The notes under the pieces: model-generated | The model's database searches: none | The model's input: only the letters and a program-made list of their open reading frames with translations | Told to the model about the DNA's origin: nothing | Shown here: positions 1 through 7,848 of the stretch, one piece after another | How positions within the stretch are numbered: the first letter of the stretch is position 1 | Layout of the letters: each line of letters starts with the position of its first letter | Source of the DNA: Pedobacter duraquae | GTDB lineage: Bacteria; Bacteroidota; Bacteroidia; Sphingobacteriales; Sphingobacteriaceae | Direction of reading: 5' to 3' | NCBI RefSeq assembly: GCF_004362245.1 | Contig: NZ_SNWM01000004.1 | Location: 434,001 to 498,000, forward strand | DNA: 64,000 nt | Position numbers and translations under genes: made by a program

Positions 1-789
1 GAGCTGATGGGCTGCTTCGGACTTACGGAACCCGATCATGGATCAAACCCGAGCGGCATGGTTACGAATATCAAGGATGCCGGAGATCACTACATCCTAA
101 ACGGTGCGAAGATGTGGATCTCTAATGCGCCCTTTGCCGATATCGCTGTGGTATGGGCAAAAGACGAAAGTGGCAAGATCCGCGGCATGGTGGTTGAACG
201 TGGCATGGAAGGCTTTACCACACCCGAAACACATGGCAAGTGGAGCTTAAGGGCTTCTGCTACCGGAGAACTTGTGTTTGACAACGTTAAGGTTCCTAAA
301 GAAAATATTTTCCCTGACATCGTTGGGCTGAAAGGGCCATTGGGCTGCCTAAACCAGGCGCGCTATGGCATCGCCTGGGGTGCACTGGGGGCCGCAATGG
401 ACTGTTACGATACTGCGTTACGCTATTCGAAAGAACGCATCCAGTTTGGTAAACCGATTGGAGGTTTCCAGCTCCAACAAAAGAAGCTGGCAGAGATGGT
501 TACCGAAATAACCAAAGCGCAACTGCTGGTTTGGCGTTTAGGGGTGCTGAAAAGCGAGAACCGCGCAACAGCAGAACAGATTTCTATGGGCAAACGGAAT
601 AGTGTAGAAATTGCACTGGATGTAGCACGCAATGCCCGTCAGATGTTAGGCGGCATGGGCATTACCGGAGAATATTCTATTATGCGCCATATGATGAACC
701 TGGAATCTGTGGTAACCTACGAAGGTACGCACGACATCCATTTGTTGATTACGGGTATGGATGTTACCGGATTGAATGCCTTTAAATAG
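1..789 (+). CDS. Acyl-CoA dehydrogenase, glutaryl-CoA dehydrogenase-like (3' part)
   Basis: The reading frame is open from the first base, so the 5' end lies outside the window; 262 C-terminal codons remain. The family uses FAD to oxidise acyl-CoA thioesters; the glutaryl-CoA branch also decarboxylates to crotonyl-CoA in lysine/tryptophan breakdown. Visible marks are the flavin/substrate-loop motif CFGLTEPDHGSNP near the start, the ERIQFGKPIGGFQ helix, the MLGGMGITGEY segment, and YEGTHDIH close to the end. The Glu of that last motif (codon at 721-723) is where the catalytic base of glutaryl-CoA dehydrogenases sits. The closest fit is glutaryl-CoA dehydrogenase rather than the short-chain enzymes, but the missing N-terminal third prevents a full check. 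The next gene follows on the same strand after about 50 bases. Confidence 0.85.
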   Translation, partial: ELMGCFGLTEPDHGSNPSGMVTNIKDAGDHYILNGAKMWISNAPFADIAVVWAKDESGKIRGMVVERGMEGFTTPETHGKWSLRASATGELVFDNVKVPKENIFPDIVGLKGPLGCLNQARYGIAWGALGAAMDCYDTALRYSKERIQFGKPIGGFQLQQKKLAEMVTEITKAQLLVWRLGVLKSENRATAEQISMGKRNSVEIALDVARNARQMLGGMGITGEYSIMRHMMNLESVVTYEGTHDIHLLITGMDVTGLNAFK

Positions 790-841
790 TTGCTGTCACT
801 CATTTTACTTAAATCGATAATTGCCTTGCGCTCCGCTCTCC

Positions 842-3553
842 ATGCAGATACTTAAAAAATTTAACCGATCACTCCTCCTGCTTTGTGTAGTACTATTTTT
901 GATAAACGCTTCTGCGCTTGCGCAGGGCAAAAACTTTTCGATCTCCACTACCCTGCCCTCCTGGATTGTACCCGTAGACCCTTCTGCTCCGCAGCCAAAG
1001 GGCAGCGACATCAGTGATGGATGGTATATCTCATATCTGGAGCGACAGCAACATGCAGAGCTCAAACAGACCTATGTGCATGTGATTCGGCATCTGGTTT
1101 CGAGTTCCGGAGTGCAAAATGGCTCTGAAGTTACTGTTACTTATGATCCTTCTTTTCAGAAACTCGTGTTCCATCAGCTTCGCGTTTGGCGGGATGGTAA
1201 GGCGACCGACCGCCTGAAAGAAGCTGATTTTAAAGTTATTCAGAATGAAAAGGACTTATCTAAATTTATTTACAGCGGCACTTTTGATGCTTATGCCATA
1301 TTAAATGATACCAGAAAGGGCGACCGCATTGAATATGCATACAGCCTTGTTGGTAGGAATCCCATTTTCGGCGACAAGTTTGCCGACGATTTCTATTTTG
1401 AATCGGGAAGCAGCTACGGAAAACGATACACCAACTTAATTGCCCGTGCCGACAGAAAATTGGACTTCAAAAGTTTTAACCATAGCAGTGATCCGAAGAT
1501 TACTTCACGTGGCGATTTAAAAATATACTCATGGGAAAGTACGCTCACCAACACTTACAAAACCACTGAACATGAGCCTTCCTGGTACAATCCTTTCAAA
1601 CATACCCAGGTTTCTGAGTACCACAATTGGGCAGAGGTTGTAAACTGGGGTTTATCGGTAAACGCATACCCAGGATTAAAAACACCCTTATTAAATCAAA
1701 AAGCCAATGAATTGCTGAAGCAGGCAAATAACGACACCAAAGCATACATGGTACTGGCAATCCGTTTTGTGCAGGATGAAATCCGCTATATGGGAATTGA
1801 GATGGGCGAAAATTCCCAAAAACCCAATTCACCAGAAAAGGTACTGAAGCAACGATATGGCGACTGCAAGGATAAGGCATTGCTACTTTGTTATTTCCTA
1901 AAAAAGGTAAACGTACCGGCTTATATGGCTTACGTGGATACCTATGCAGGGAATATGACTCGCGACTTCCTACCAAGCCCATTCTTATTTAACCACGTTG
2001 TGGTGATGATAGAATACGAAGGTGAGAAAACATGGATTGACGCTACGATATCTAATCAGCGTGGCGGTTTCGATAACATTTATTTCCCGAACTATGGTCA
2101 GGCATTAGTACTGAAACCTGGCAACGCAAGACCTGAAGACGTGATTAGCATCGCTACTGGCAAACTAGTGTCTAATCAATTTTTCGAATTAGCGGATACC
2201 TCGGTTCTTCACAAAACTAAATTAAAGATTCAAAGTACCTATACCGACAACTATGCTGATAACATCAGAGACCTGATTACCAGTGACGGCATCGAGTCTG
2301 TCGAAAAGGATTTCCTGGATTACATCAAGAACTATTACCCAGATGCTATTGCGAACGGTAGCATCAAGATTAAGGATGACGAAGCAAAGAATCAGATTTA
2401 TATTGTGGAGCAGTACTTCGTACCCAGCATATGGACTAAGCTTAAGAAGGATAATGGATTGAGGTATGTTGATTTTCAAGGAGATATGGTGAGCACCCAA
2501 TTGCGCAAGGTGGCTGCAAAATCGCGCATTGAACCTTTTAAGTTAAAATATCCCGTCAATGTGGAGCAGCATATTTTCGTGAAAATGCCTTTTACACTAA
2601 CTGGGACAACTGAGGAGGAAAAAATTGAAAACGACCAGTATTATTTTGAGTATAGCAACGTGTATCATGGTCGGGAATTGGAATTACATTATTCTTACCG
2701 AACCTTTAAAGAAACTATTGACGGAAAGGATCTTGTACAGTACGCCAGCGACCAGGAAAAAATTGAAGGGTTATTAGGATTCAAGATAAGCTGGAACGGC
2801 CAGGTAATCAGTGCTGGCAATACGGATACCGACGAACTCTTTGCAAATTTCCAGCCTGCCAAGCTCCCAATCTCCATATTTTTATTTGTGCTGGTCGGCT
2901 CTTCCATTTTTCTTTATAAAAAATACTTTACGCAACTAGACTTTGACCTCGACGAGCTGATAGAAGCGAAATCTATTGGAGGCTGGTTGATCGTTTTAGG
3001 GCTACAGATTACGCTGTTACCAATATCTATCTTAAGTAAGGCATTCCGTATGGGTGCTTTCCAAAAATTGGATGTAAACATACCTACAGGTCTTGGGATT
3101 TTGGCAAACACCGCACAGGTGATTTTTGCGATAGGCTTTGCCCTTGCATTCAGCCTTTCGTTTCTGTTAGTTTTTATGTACTATAATAGACGCAAGGAAT
3201 TTCCTCAATACTATAAAGTTTTTGCCCTCGGGACGATTAGCCTTTCGATTCTTGAAATTCTGGTGCAGGGCCCGCTGACCTATGCTATCAGGCAAGATTA
3301 CGATGGAAGGGCCATCTGGTCAAGTATTTTCATGATCATCATCATGGGATTATGGGGTATTTATTTTAAGAATTCTTATCGGGTTCGACAAACTTTTGTA
3401 TTTACATACCCGGAATTTGCCTGGCGCCAGCGACTTGTTCAGCGTGCAAATCACCTGATCACGAAAAAATTTAGTAAAATTGAAGATGTTTCTGAACCGC
3501 TACCCTCGCCAAGCAAGCCTGACCAGCCCGAAGAAACTGATGAAAGGGAATAA
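842..3553 (+). CDS. DUF3857 / transglutaminase-like protein with C-terminal DUF2569 membrane domain
   Basis: The product is about 903 aa. I place the start at the ATG at 842 because it opens directly into a signal peptide (MQILKKFNRS, then a Leu/Val-rich core, ending ASALAQ); an in-frame TTG 21 bases upstream would put extra residues before it. Residues about 50-250 fit DUF3857. Residues about 290-410 fit a transglutaminase-like fold with a Cys-His-Asp set: Cys in YGDCKDKA near 341, His in FNHVVV near 384, Asp in WIDAT near 400. A linker leads to a membrane region from about 675. The SIGGWLIVLG motif near 706 and four or so hydrophobic segments match DUF2569. A charged Pro-rich tail ends the protein. 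The substrate is unknown; the enzyme-like half should lie in the periplasm. The two following small genes are 3 and 15 bases away and may be co-transcribed. Confidence 0.85.
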   Translation: MQILKKFNRSLLLLCVVLFLINASALAQGKNFSISTTLPSWIVPVDPSAPQPKGSDISDGWYISYLERQQHAELKQTYVHVIRHLVSSSGVQNGSEVTVTYDPSFQKLVFHQLRVWRDGKATDRLKEADFKVIQNEKDLSKFIYSGTFDAYAILNDTRKGDRIEYAYSLVGRNPIFGDKFADDFYFESGSSYGKRYTNLIARADRKLDFKSFNHSSDPKITSRGDLKIYSWESTLTNTYKTTEHEPSWYNPFKHTQVSEYHNWAEVVNWGLSVNAYPGLKTPLLNQKANELLKQANNDTKAYMVLAIRFVQDEIRYMGIEMGENSQKPNSPEKVLKQRYGDCKDKALLLCYFLKKVNVPAYMAYVDTYAGNMTRDFLPSPFLFNHVVVMIEYEGEKTWIDATISNQRGGFDNIYFPNYGQALVLKPGNARPEDVISIATGKLVSNQFFELADTSVLHKTKLKIQSTYTDNYADNIRDLITSDGIESVEKDFLDYIKNYYPDAIANGSIKIKDDEAKNQIYIVEQYFVPSIWTKLKKDNGLRYVDFQGDMVSTQLRKVAAKSRIEPFKLKYPVNVEQHIFVKMPFTLTGTTEEEKIENDQYYFEYSNVYHGRELELHYSYRTFKETIDGKDLVQYASDQEKIEGLLGFKISWNGQVISAGNTDTDELFANFQPAKLPISIFLFVLVGSSIFLYKKYFTQLDFDLDELIEAKSIGGWLIVLGLQITLLPISILSKAFRMGAFQKLDVNIPTGLGILANTAQVIFAIGFALAFSLSFLLVFMYYNRRKEFPQYYKVFALGTISLSILEILVQGPLTYAIRQDYDGRAIWSSIFMIIIMGLWGIYFKNSYRVRQTFVFTYPEFAWRQRLVQRANHLITKKFSKIEDVSEPLPSPSKPDQPEETDERE

Positions 3554-3556
3554 CAT

Positions 3557-3943
3557 ATGAAGAATTTTAAGAAATACATTTACCTGCCCGCACCTCCTGA
3601 AGAAGTGTACCTGGGCTTAACGAAAGCACAAAGCATCCAACTGTGGACTGGCGCTGAGGTTGAGTTTACCGAAGAACCCGGCACAGAATTCTCATTCTGG
3701 GATGGCGATATCGTAGGAAAAAATATTGAGTTTGACTTTGGCAAAAGAATTGTACAACAATGGTACTTCGGAGAAGATAACGAGCCATCCATCGTAACCA
3801 TTAAACTGCACGAAGACAAGAAAGGCACCTCACTGGAATTTGTACAAACAAACATCCCCGACGAGGACTTCGACGACTTCACTGCCGGCATAACGGAATA
3901 TTACCTTGGTGGTTTACAGGACTTCTTTGAAGAGGAACTTTAA
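3557..3943 (+). CDS. START-like / SRPBCC domain protein
   Basis: This is a 128-aa soluble protein with no signal peptide. It has the layout of the Bch1/SRPBCC helix-grip fold: an N-terminal strand (KKYIYLPAPPEEVY), a helix that begins around TKAQSIQLWTG, alternating strands (EFSFWDGDIVGKNIEF), and a long C-terminal helix (FTAGITEYYLGGLQDFF). Many Bacteroidetes carry a protein of this size and pattern, annotated as START-like or activator of Hsp90 ATPase-like. No ligand can be named. The protein is strongly acidic. It starts 3 bases after the stop of the transglutaminase-like gene, which suggests one transcript. Confidence 0.8.
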   Translation: MKNFKKYIYLPAPPEEVYLGLTKAQSIQLWTGAEVEFTEEPGTEFSFWDGDIVGKNIEFDFGKRIVQQWYFGEDNEPSIVTIKLHEDKKGTSLEFVQTNIPDEDFDDFTAGITEYYLGGLQDFFEEEL

Positions 3944-3958
3944 CCTAACCAAACCAAA

Positions 3959-4171
3959 ATGAACAAGAGCATCGGACTAATCTTAATCGTACTGGGCGCC
4001 ATCCTCCTGATATGGACAGGCTTCACCTACACTAAAAAAGAAAAAATTGTTGACGCAGGCCCCATCCAGGTGTCTGCCGACAGAGAAAAAACAGTAAACT
4101 GGCCTCCCTACGCTGGCGGCATTGTTTTACTTGCCGGTGTTGTGATCCTCGTAACCTCAAAGAAGAAATAA
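3959..4171 (+). CDS. Small two-segment membrane protein
   Basis: The 70-aa product has a hydrophobic segment at about residues 5-22 (IGLILIVLGAILLIWTGF), a short polar loop with several Lys and Asp/Glu, and a second segment at about 51-66 (AGGIVLLAGVVILVTS) before a KKK tail. This resembles small DUF3185-like inner-membrane proteins, but I am not certain of the family. It is the last gene of a probable four-gene run, 15 bases after the START-like gene, and is followed by a strong terminator. Confidence 0.75.
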   Translation: MNKSIGLILIVLGAILLIWTGFTYTKKEKIVDAGPIQVSADREKTVNWPPYAGGIVLLAGVVILVTSKKK

Positions 4172-4194
4172 CTGCATTTACTAAAACACAAAAG

Positions 4195-4225
4195 CGGCCG
4201 TCCTTAAAAAGAACGGCCGTTTTGT
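4195..4225 (+). terminator. Intrinsic terminator after the 842-4171 gene run
   Basis: An 11-bp stem (CGGCCGTCCTT / AAGAACGGCCG, one mismatch) with a three-base loop is followed by TTTTGTTTTT. Confidence 0.85.
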
Positions 4226-4294
4226 TTTTATTTACTTTTCGAATCTCAAAATTGGCAATCAGTTAATTTTGAGCTATTGCCCGAAGTTGTGCGT

Positions 4295-4738
4295 TCAGCG
4301 TATTTTTTTTATAATCAGATTCCGTCTCTCTAAAAGCTTCGTCATATACCGTTTCAAAAACAGAAAATCTGCCAATTTCCCCAATGCCCCGCACGGAGAC
4401 ACATAAGAAAAAACATCGATCATTTTTGTCGCTACCTCAATCTGCTCAAACTGATGAATATGAGTAAATGACTTGAACGCGCCGCTCACCATCTCATCCG
4501 TAAATGAATGTGGCCTATCAAAAGACGTAATCTTTGAAGTAAGCTCCTGATAAAATCCAAAATGCCTTGCCCGCCAGGTCACAGACTCCCCCAACTCTAT
4601 CAACCCCGACATTCTTCCCGCAATTACTTTTTCATCAGTATGCTCAGTAGATACCTGATGTAAGTCGATATCCCTGGACAGATCAAATACCACCTACGGC
4701 TTTGCCAAAATAATAGTAGTAAGATGTATTGTTGGCAT
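4295..4738 (-). pseudogene. SRPBCC family protein gene interrupted by an in-frame TAG
   Basis: Reading from the ATG at 4738 gives MPTIHLTTIILAKP, then TAG at 4696-4694, then VVFDLSRDIDLHQVS and 120 or so further residues to the stop at 4295. The part before the stop has the strand expected at the start of this family, and the spacing to the FDLSR motif is kept, so one base change (for example from CAG or GAG) explains it. The body has the family pattern: GLIELGESVTWRARHFG, DRPHSFTDEMVSGAFKSF, a C-terminal LGKLADFLFL helix. A GTG directly after the TAG could restart translation and give 132 aa, but that form would lack the first strand. Function in this family is ligand or lipid binding, otherwise unknown. 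I see no -7 box upstream. Confidence 0.65.
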
Positions 4739-4921
4739 ATAATTTAAATCACTCGATTAGTAAAACCCTGCCTATCCTATAAACTCCTTAACACAGATTG
4801 TTAAAAATCACTCTATACACATTCAACCATGATAGGTATAACGCAATAAAAAATCCTTCTGAAACATCTGCCTGTCGTAGTTAATGACCACAAAAAATCT
4901 TTGGTTTATTTTTCTGACATG

Positions 4922-4943
4922 CGAATCTTCCCTTCAAGATTCG
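4922..4943. other. Perfect 8-bp hairpin downstream of lysA
   Basis: CGAATCTT and AAGATTCG flank a six-base loop. Neither strand has a T-run behind it, so it is not a classic terminator. It lies 26 bases past the lysA stop and could protect the lysA mRNA 3' end. The rest of the 4739-4968 gap shows nothing else I can name. Confidence 0.35.
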
Positions 4944-4968
4944 GCGAAGAAAAATGAATCATAGATTT

Positions 4969-6120
4969 TTAATCAGAAAACACCACCCGCACGTTCTCAC
5001 GAAGATTATAATGCGACGCCATGACTTCGCCATACGCCCCAGTGCTCCGCAAAGCAATCAAATCCCCCCTCGTCGTCTCCGGCAGCTCCACCTCTTTGCC
5101 AAAACAATCTGTGCTCTCGCAAATCGGGCCTACCACATCGTATTTTACAACGTCTGAAGCTTTTTTAGATATATTCTCTATCTTATGGTATGCTTGGTAC
5201 AATGCCGGACGCATCAGCTCCGTCATCCCTGCATCCAAAATTATAAAATTCTTTTTCTTCCCATTCTTAACATAAAGCACTTTAGAAATCAGCGAAGCTG
5301 ACTGCCCTACCAGTGCCCTACCCAATTCAAAATGCACTTCCTGCCCAGCCCTAACCGTCAGAAAGTCCGCAAAAATCTGGAAGTAGCTTTTAAAGTCGGG
5401 CACCTGTTGATCAGGGTTATGGTAGTCAATACCTAAACCACCACCTACGTTAAGCACCTTAACCGTAAATCCGCGATCCTCAAACCAAGCTGCAAACTCA
5501 TTTACACGCACGCAGAGGTTTTTATAAACTTCCATATTTGTTATTTGGGAGCCTATATGAAAGTGGATCCCTATAAACTCCAGGTTTGGAGATTTCTTCA
5601 ACATATCAGCACATGCTGGCAAATCCCAAGAATTGATACCGAATTTGTTCTCATCGAGACCGGTGGTAATGTTATGGTGCGTATGCGCGTCCACATTCGG
5701 ATTGATCCGGATAGCCACTTTAGCCGTTTTATTTTTCTTTTCTGCGAGCTCATTGATTACTTCAAGCTCCTGGATAGACTCCACGTTAAAGCAGAAGATA
5801 TCATTATCCAGTGCCGTATTGATCTCCTTGTCTGACTTGCCTACACCGGCAAAAACCACCTTATTGGCAGCAAAGCCAAGCGTAACGGCCTGGTTTACCT
5901 CACCACCACTAACGCAATCGGCACCAAAACCGGCACTTTGCATACGTTGAACAACTGTGGGGTTAAAGTTTGCCTTCATGGCATAGTGCACATGAAATTT
6001 ATGCGCATCCGCTTCCGTTGCACAAGAAGCAATTGTTTTATCTAGTAGAGAAAGGTCATAATAATAGAACGGGGTTTCTAAATCTGCAAACTGCGTACTA
6101 TCTTTATCGGAAAATATCAT
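4969..6120 (-). CDS. lysA: Diaminopimelate decarboxylase
   Basis: The 383-aa PLP enzyme decarboxylates meso-diaminopimelate to L-lysine, the last step of lysine synthesis. It has the fold III PLP lysine in HYAMKANFNP (Lys49), the glycine-rich phosphate loop LNVGGGLGIDYH, the substrate-binding helix segment ELGRALVGQ, the active-site Cys in CESTDCFG, and a C-terminal STGAYGEVM segment. Length is a little short of the 400-420 aa usual in other phyla but normal in Bacteroidetes. The ATG at 6120 is the first Met and directly precedes the start of homology. lysC lies upstream on the same strand with a 181-base gap, so the two lysine-pathway genes may be co-transcribed. The gap contains a small ORF on the other strand. 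Confidence 0.95.
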   Translation of the reverse strand: MIFSDKDSTQFADLETPFYYYDLSLLDKTIASCATEADAHKFHVHYAMKANFNPTVVQRMQSAGFGADCVSGGEVNQAVTLGFAANKVVFAGVGKSDKEINTALDNDIFCFNVESIQELEVINELAEKKNKTAKVAIRINPNVDAHTHHNITTGLDENKFGINSWDLPACADMLKKSPNLEFIGIHFHIGSQITNMEVYKNLCVRVNEFAAWFEDRGFTVKVLNVGGGLGIDYHNPDQQVPDFKSYFQIFADFLTVRAGQEVHFELGRALVGQSASLISKVLYVKNGKKKNFIILDAGMTELMRPALYQAYHKIENISKKASDVVKYDVVGPICESTDCFGKEVELPETTRGDLIALRSTGAYGEVMASHYNLRENVRVVFSD

Positions 6121-6121
6121 A

Positions 6122-6298
6122 TTGAAATATCTTATCGTTTTTTGTCTGGTTGGTCTGGTATTAATTATCGGGGGTAACTATTTTGATCTGCAGCGGAACA
6201 GAATTACTAAGCGCGAATACGATAGGAGAACAAGGCTCACTATCATACTCGCGTTTATTGCTGTGGCGGTGCTTGCGTACCTCAGAAAAAAATATTAA
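6122..6298 (+). CDS. Small two-segment membrane protein in the lysA-lysC gap
   Basis: A 58-codon frame from TTG at 6122 to TAA at 6296 translates to a very protein-like product: hydrophobic residues 3-20 (YLIVFCLVGLVLIIGG), a basic loop (QRNRITKREYDRRTR), a second hydrophobic stretch (LTIILAFIAVAVLAYL) and an RKKY tail. The opposite strand is full of stops here. The frame has no ATG; it is open back to 6068 but offers only the TTG, one base away from the divergent lysA ATG. It ends 3 bases before the lysC stop on the other strand. I do not recognise a family. The amino-acid pattern argues for a real gene; the start codon and the lack of a visible promoter argue for caution. Confidence 0.55.
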   Translation: MKYLIVFCLVGLVLIIGGNYFDLQRNRITKREYDRRTRLTIILAFIAVAVLAYLRKKY

Positions 6299-6301
6299 CC
6301 C

Positions 6302-7615
6302 TTATTCAAACAACCTGTTGTGTAAACTCCTGAGTGCTTCCGTTTTATCCGGAGTGCTTATCAGCAGCGAAATATTATAGTTGCTTCCTCCGTAGGAGAT
6401 CATGCGGATCGGGATATGTTTTAGTGAGTCCAGAACGCGGGCCGCATAACCATGCTTCTCAGCACCAAAGTCGCCGACCACGCAGACAATAGACTGCTCA
6501 GTATCCAGTTCTACGGTGCCGAAGGCATGAAGCTCTTCCACAATCTTATCCAGGTTATCCGTAACATCAATCGTTAAAGAAACAGCAACTTCAGAAGTTG
6601 TGATCATGTCGATTGGTGTTTTATAGCGCTCAAAGATCTCAAATACGCGGCGCAGAAAACCGTAGGCCAGCAGCATGCGGCTGGACTGGATCTTGATTGC
6701 CGTGATGCCGTCTTTAGCGGCGATCGATTTAATCTTACCACGCTCGCTGTCTGCCGCGATTAACGTACCTGCAGCCTTAGGCTCCATGGTGTTTAACAAA
6801 CGTACTGGGATTTTATATTTCTGTGCAGGAAATACCGATTGCGGGTGAAGAATCTTCGCACCAAAATAAGCAAGCTCTGCAGCCTCATCAAAAGAAAGGC
6901 GGGCAATTGGTTTTGTACCCTTAACGATACGTGGGTCGTTGTTGTGCATCCCGTCGATATCCGTCCAGATCTGTACCTCTTCGGCCATGATTGCTGCACC
7001 AAGCAGTGAAGCCGTGTAATCGCTGCCACCACGACGGAGGTTATCTACCTCGCCGAAGCTATTGCGGCAGATGAAACCCTGGGTGATGAACAAAGTCTGA
7101 TCAGGGTGCTGATCAAGCAATGGCTGCAGGTGTGCTGTGGTGAAAGGGATATCAGGTTCATTATCCTCATCAGTCTTCATAAAATCTAAAGCAGGCAGCA
7201 GCACCGAAGGTACGCCGATAGATTTCAGATAGATATGATATAAAGTTGTCGATAGCAGCTCCCCTTGGGCAAGCACTACTTTCTCTTCTATTGCCGTGAA
7301 GATATCGTTGGCAAGGGAAGCAAGAAAACCAAAATGGTAATCTACAACCTCTTGTCCCTGGTTTCTGAAATCACCTTCAGGAAGCAGCTCAACAATAAAA
7401 TCGTTATATTTTGCTTTAAGGGCGTTAACAAGCGCTAACGCCGAAACCTTGTCTTCCTTTAAAAGTTTGGATGCGATTTCTACTAAACTATTTGTTGTAC
7501 CAGACACTGCTGAGAGCACTACAATTTGTTTTTCTGCCGGATTGATAATATCCAGCAACTTAGTCATACGCTCAGGGCTTCCTACGGAAGTTCCTCCAAA
7601 CTTTAATATCTTCAT
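6302..7615 (-). CDS. lysC: Aspartate kinase
   Basis: The 437-aa enzyme phosphorylates aspartate, the first step toward lysine, DAP, threonine and methionine. The N-terminus carries the kinase signature MKILKFGGTSVGSPERM, with FITQGFICRN and the GGSDYTASLLGAA motif further on, then WTDIDGMHNNDPRIV. Two ACT-type regulatory modules follow from about residue 295 (GITAIKIQSSRMLLAYGF and IVCVVGDFGAEKHGYAARV). There is no homoserine dehydrogenase domain, so it is monofunctional. Feedback control by lysine or threonine is likely from the ACT domains but cannot be assigned. I find no lysine riboswitch in the 233 bases upstream. Confidence 0.93.
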   Translation of the reverse strand: MKILKFGGTSVGSPERMTKLLDIINPAEKQIVVLSAVSGTTNSLVEIASKLLKEDKVSALALVNALKAKYNDFIVELLPEGDFRNQGQEVVDYHFGFLASLANDIFTAIEEKVVLAQGELLSTTLYHIYLKSIGVPSVLLPALDFMKTDEDNEPDIPFTTAHLQPLLDQHPDQTLFITQGFICRNSFGEVDNLRRGGSDYTASLLGAAIMAEEVQIWTDIDGMHNNDPRIVKGTKPIARLSFDEAAELAYFGAKILHPQSVFPAQKYKIPVRLLNTMEPKAAGTLIAADSERGKIKSIAAKDGITAIKIQSSRMLLAYGFLRRVFEIFERYKTPIDMITTSEVAVSLTIDVTDNLDKIVEELHAFGTVELDTEQSIVCVVGDFGAEKHGYAARVLDSLKHIPIRMISYGGSNYNISLLISTPDKTEALRSLHNRLFE

Positions 7616-7677
7616 TCTTTAGGTTTTGTTTTTCTTGTTAATGATGAACTATGTGATTTATTTATATTTTTGTTTCC

Positions 7678-7700
7678 AGGAGTTTAATGAACTCCTTTTT
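7678..7700 (+). terminator. Terminator-like hairpin in the lysC-pgm gap
   Basis: AGGAGTT and AACTCCT flank the loop TAATG and are followed by TTTTT on the plus strand. No recognised plus-strand gene lies just upstream, apart from a 25-codon frame from about 7642 that I do not consider a gene. It may be chance or part of the lysC leader on the other strand. The rest of the 7616-7848 gap shows no feature I can support. Confidence 0.3.
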
Positions 7701-7848
7701 ATAGGGAACAGGGCGTGAAATTAAGAAATCGTCTTGAATATGAAGCATTCCACCCGAAATAAAATAGCGAAAAGAGACATGATTGTAGCTTTTTGAAACA
7801 GGTGGACTTCAATTTTGTTTATCAATCAATTTAACAAACTTAAATACA

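Noticed and set aside
7642..7719. 25-codon leader peptide before phospho-sugar mutase
   Set aside because: It has no run of one amino acid, does not match a pathway, and its frame contains the low-value hairpin only by chance.
6121..7848. Lysine riboswitch or attenuator for lysC/lysA
   Set aside because: I looked for the lysine-riboswitch core in both upstream gaps and did not find it; only one small hairpin at 7678-7696 is there, on the other strand.
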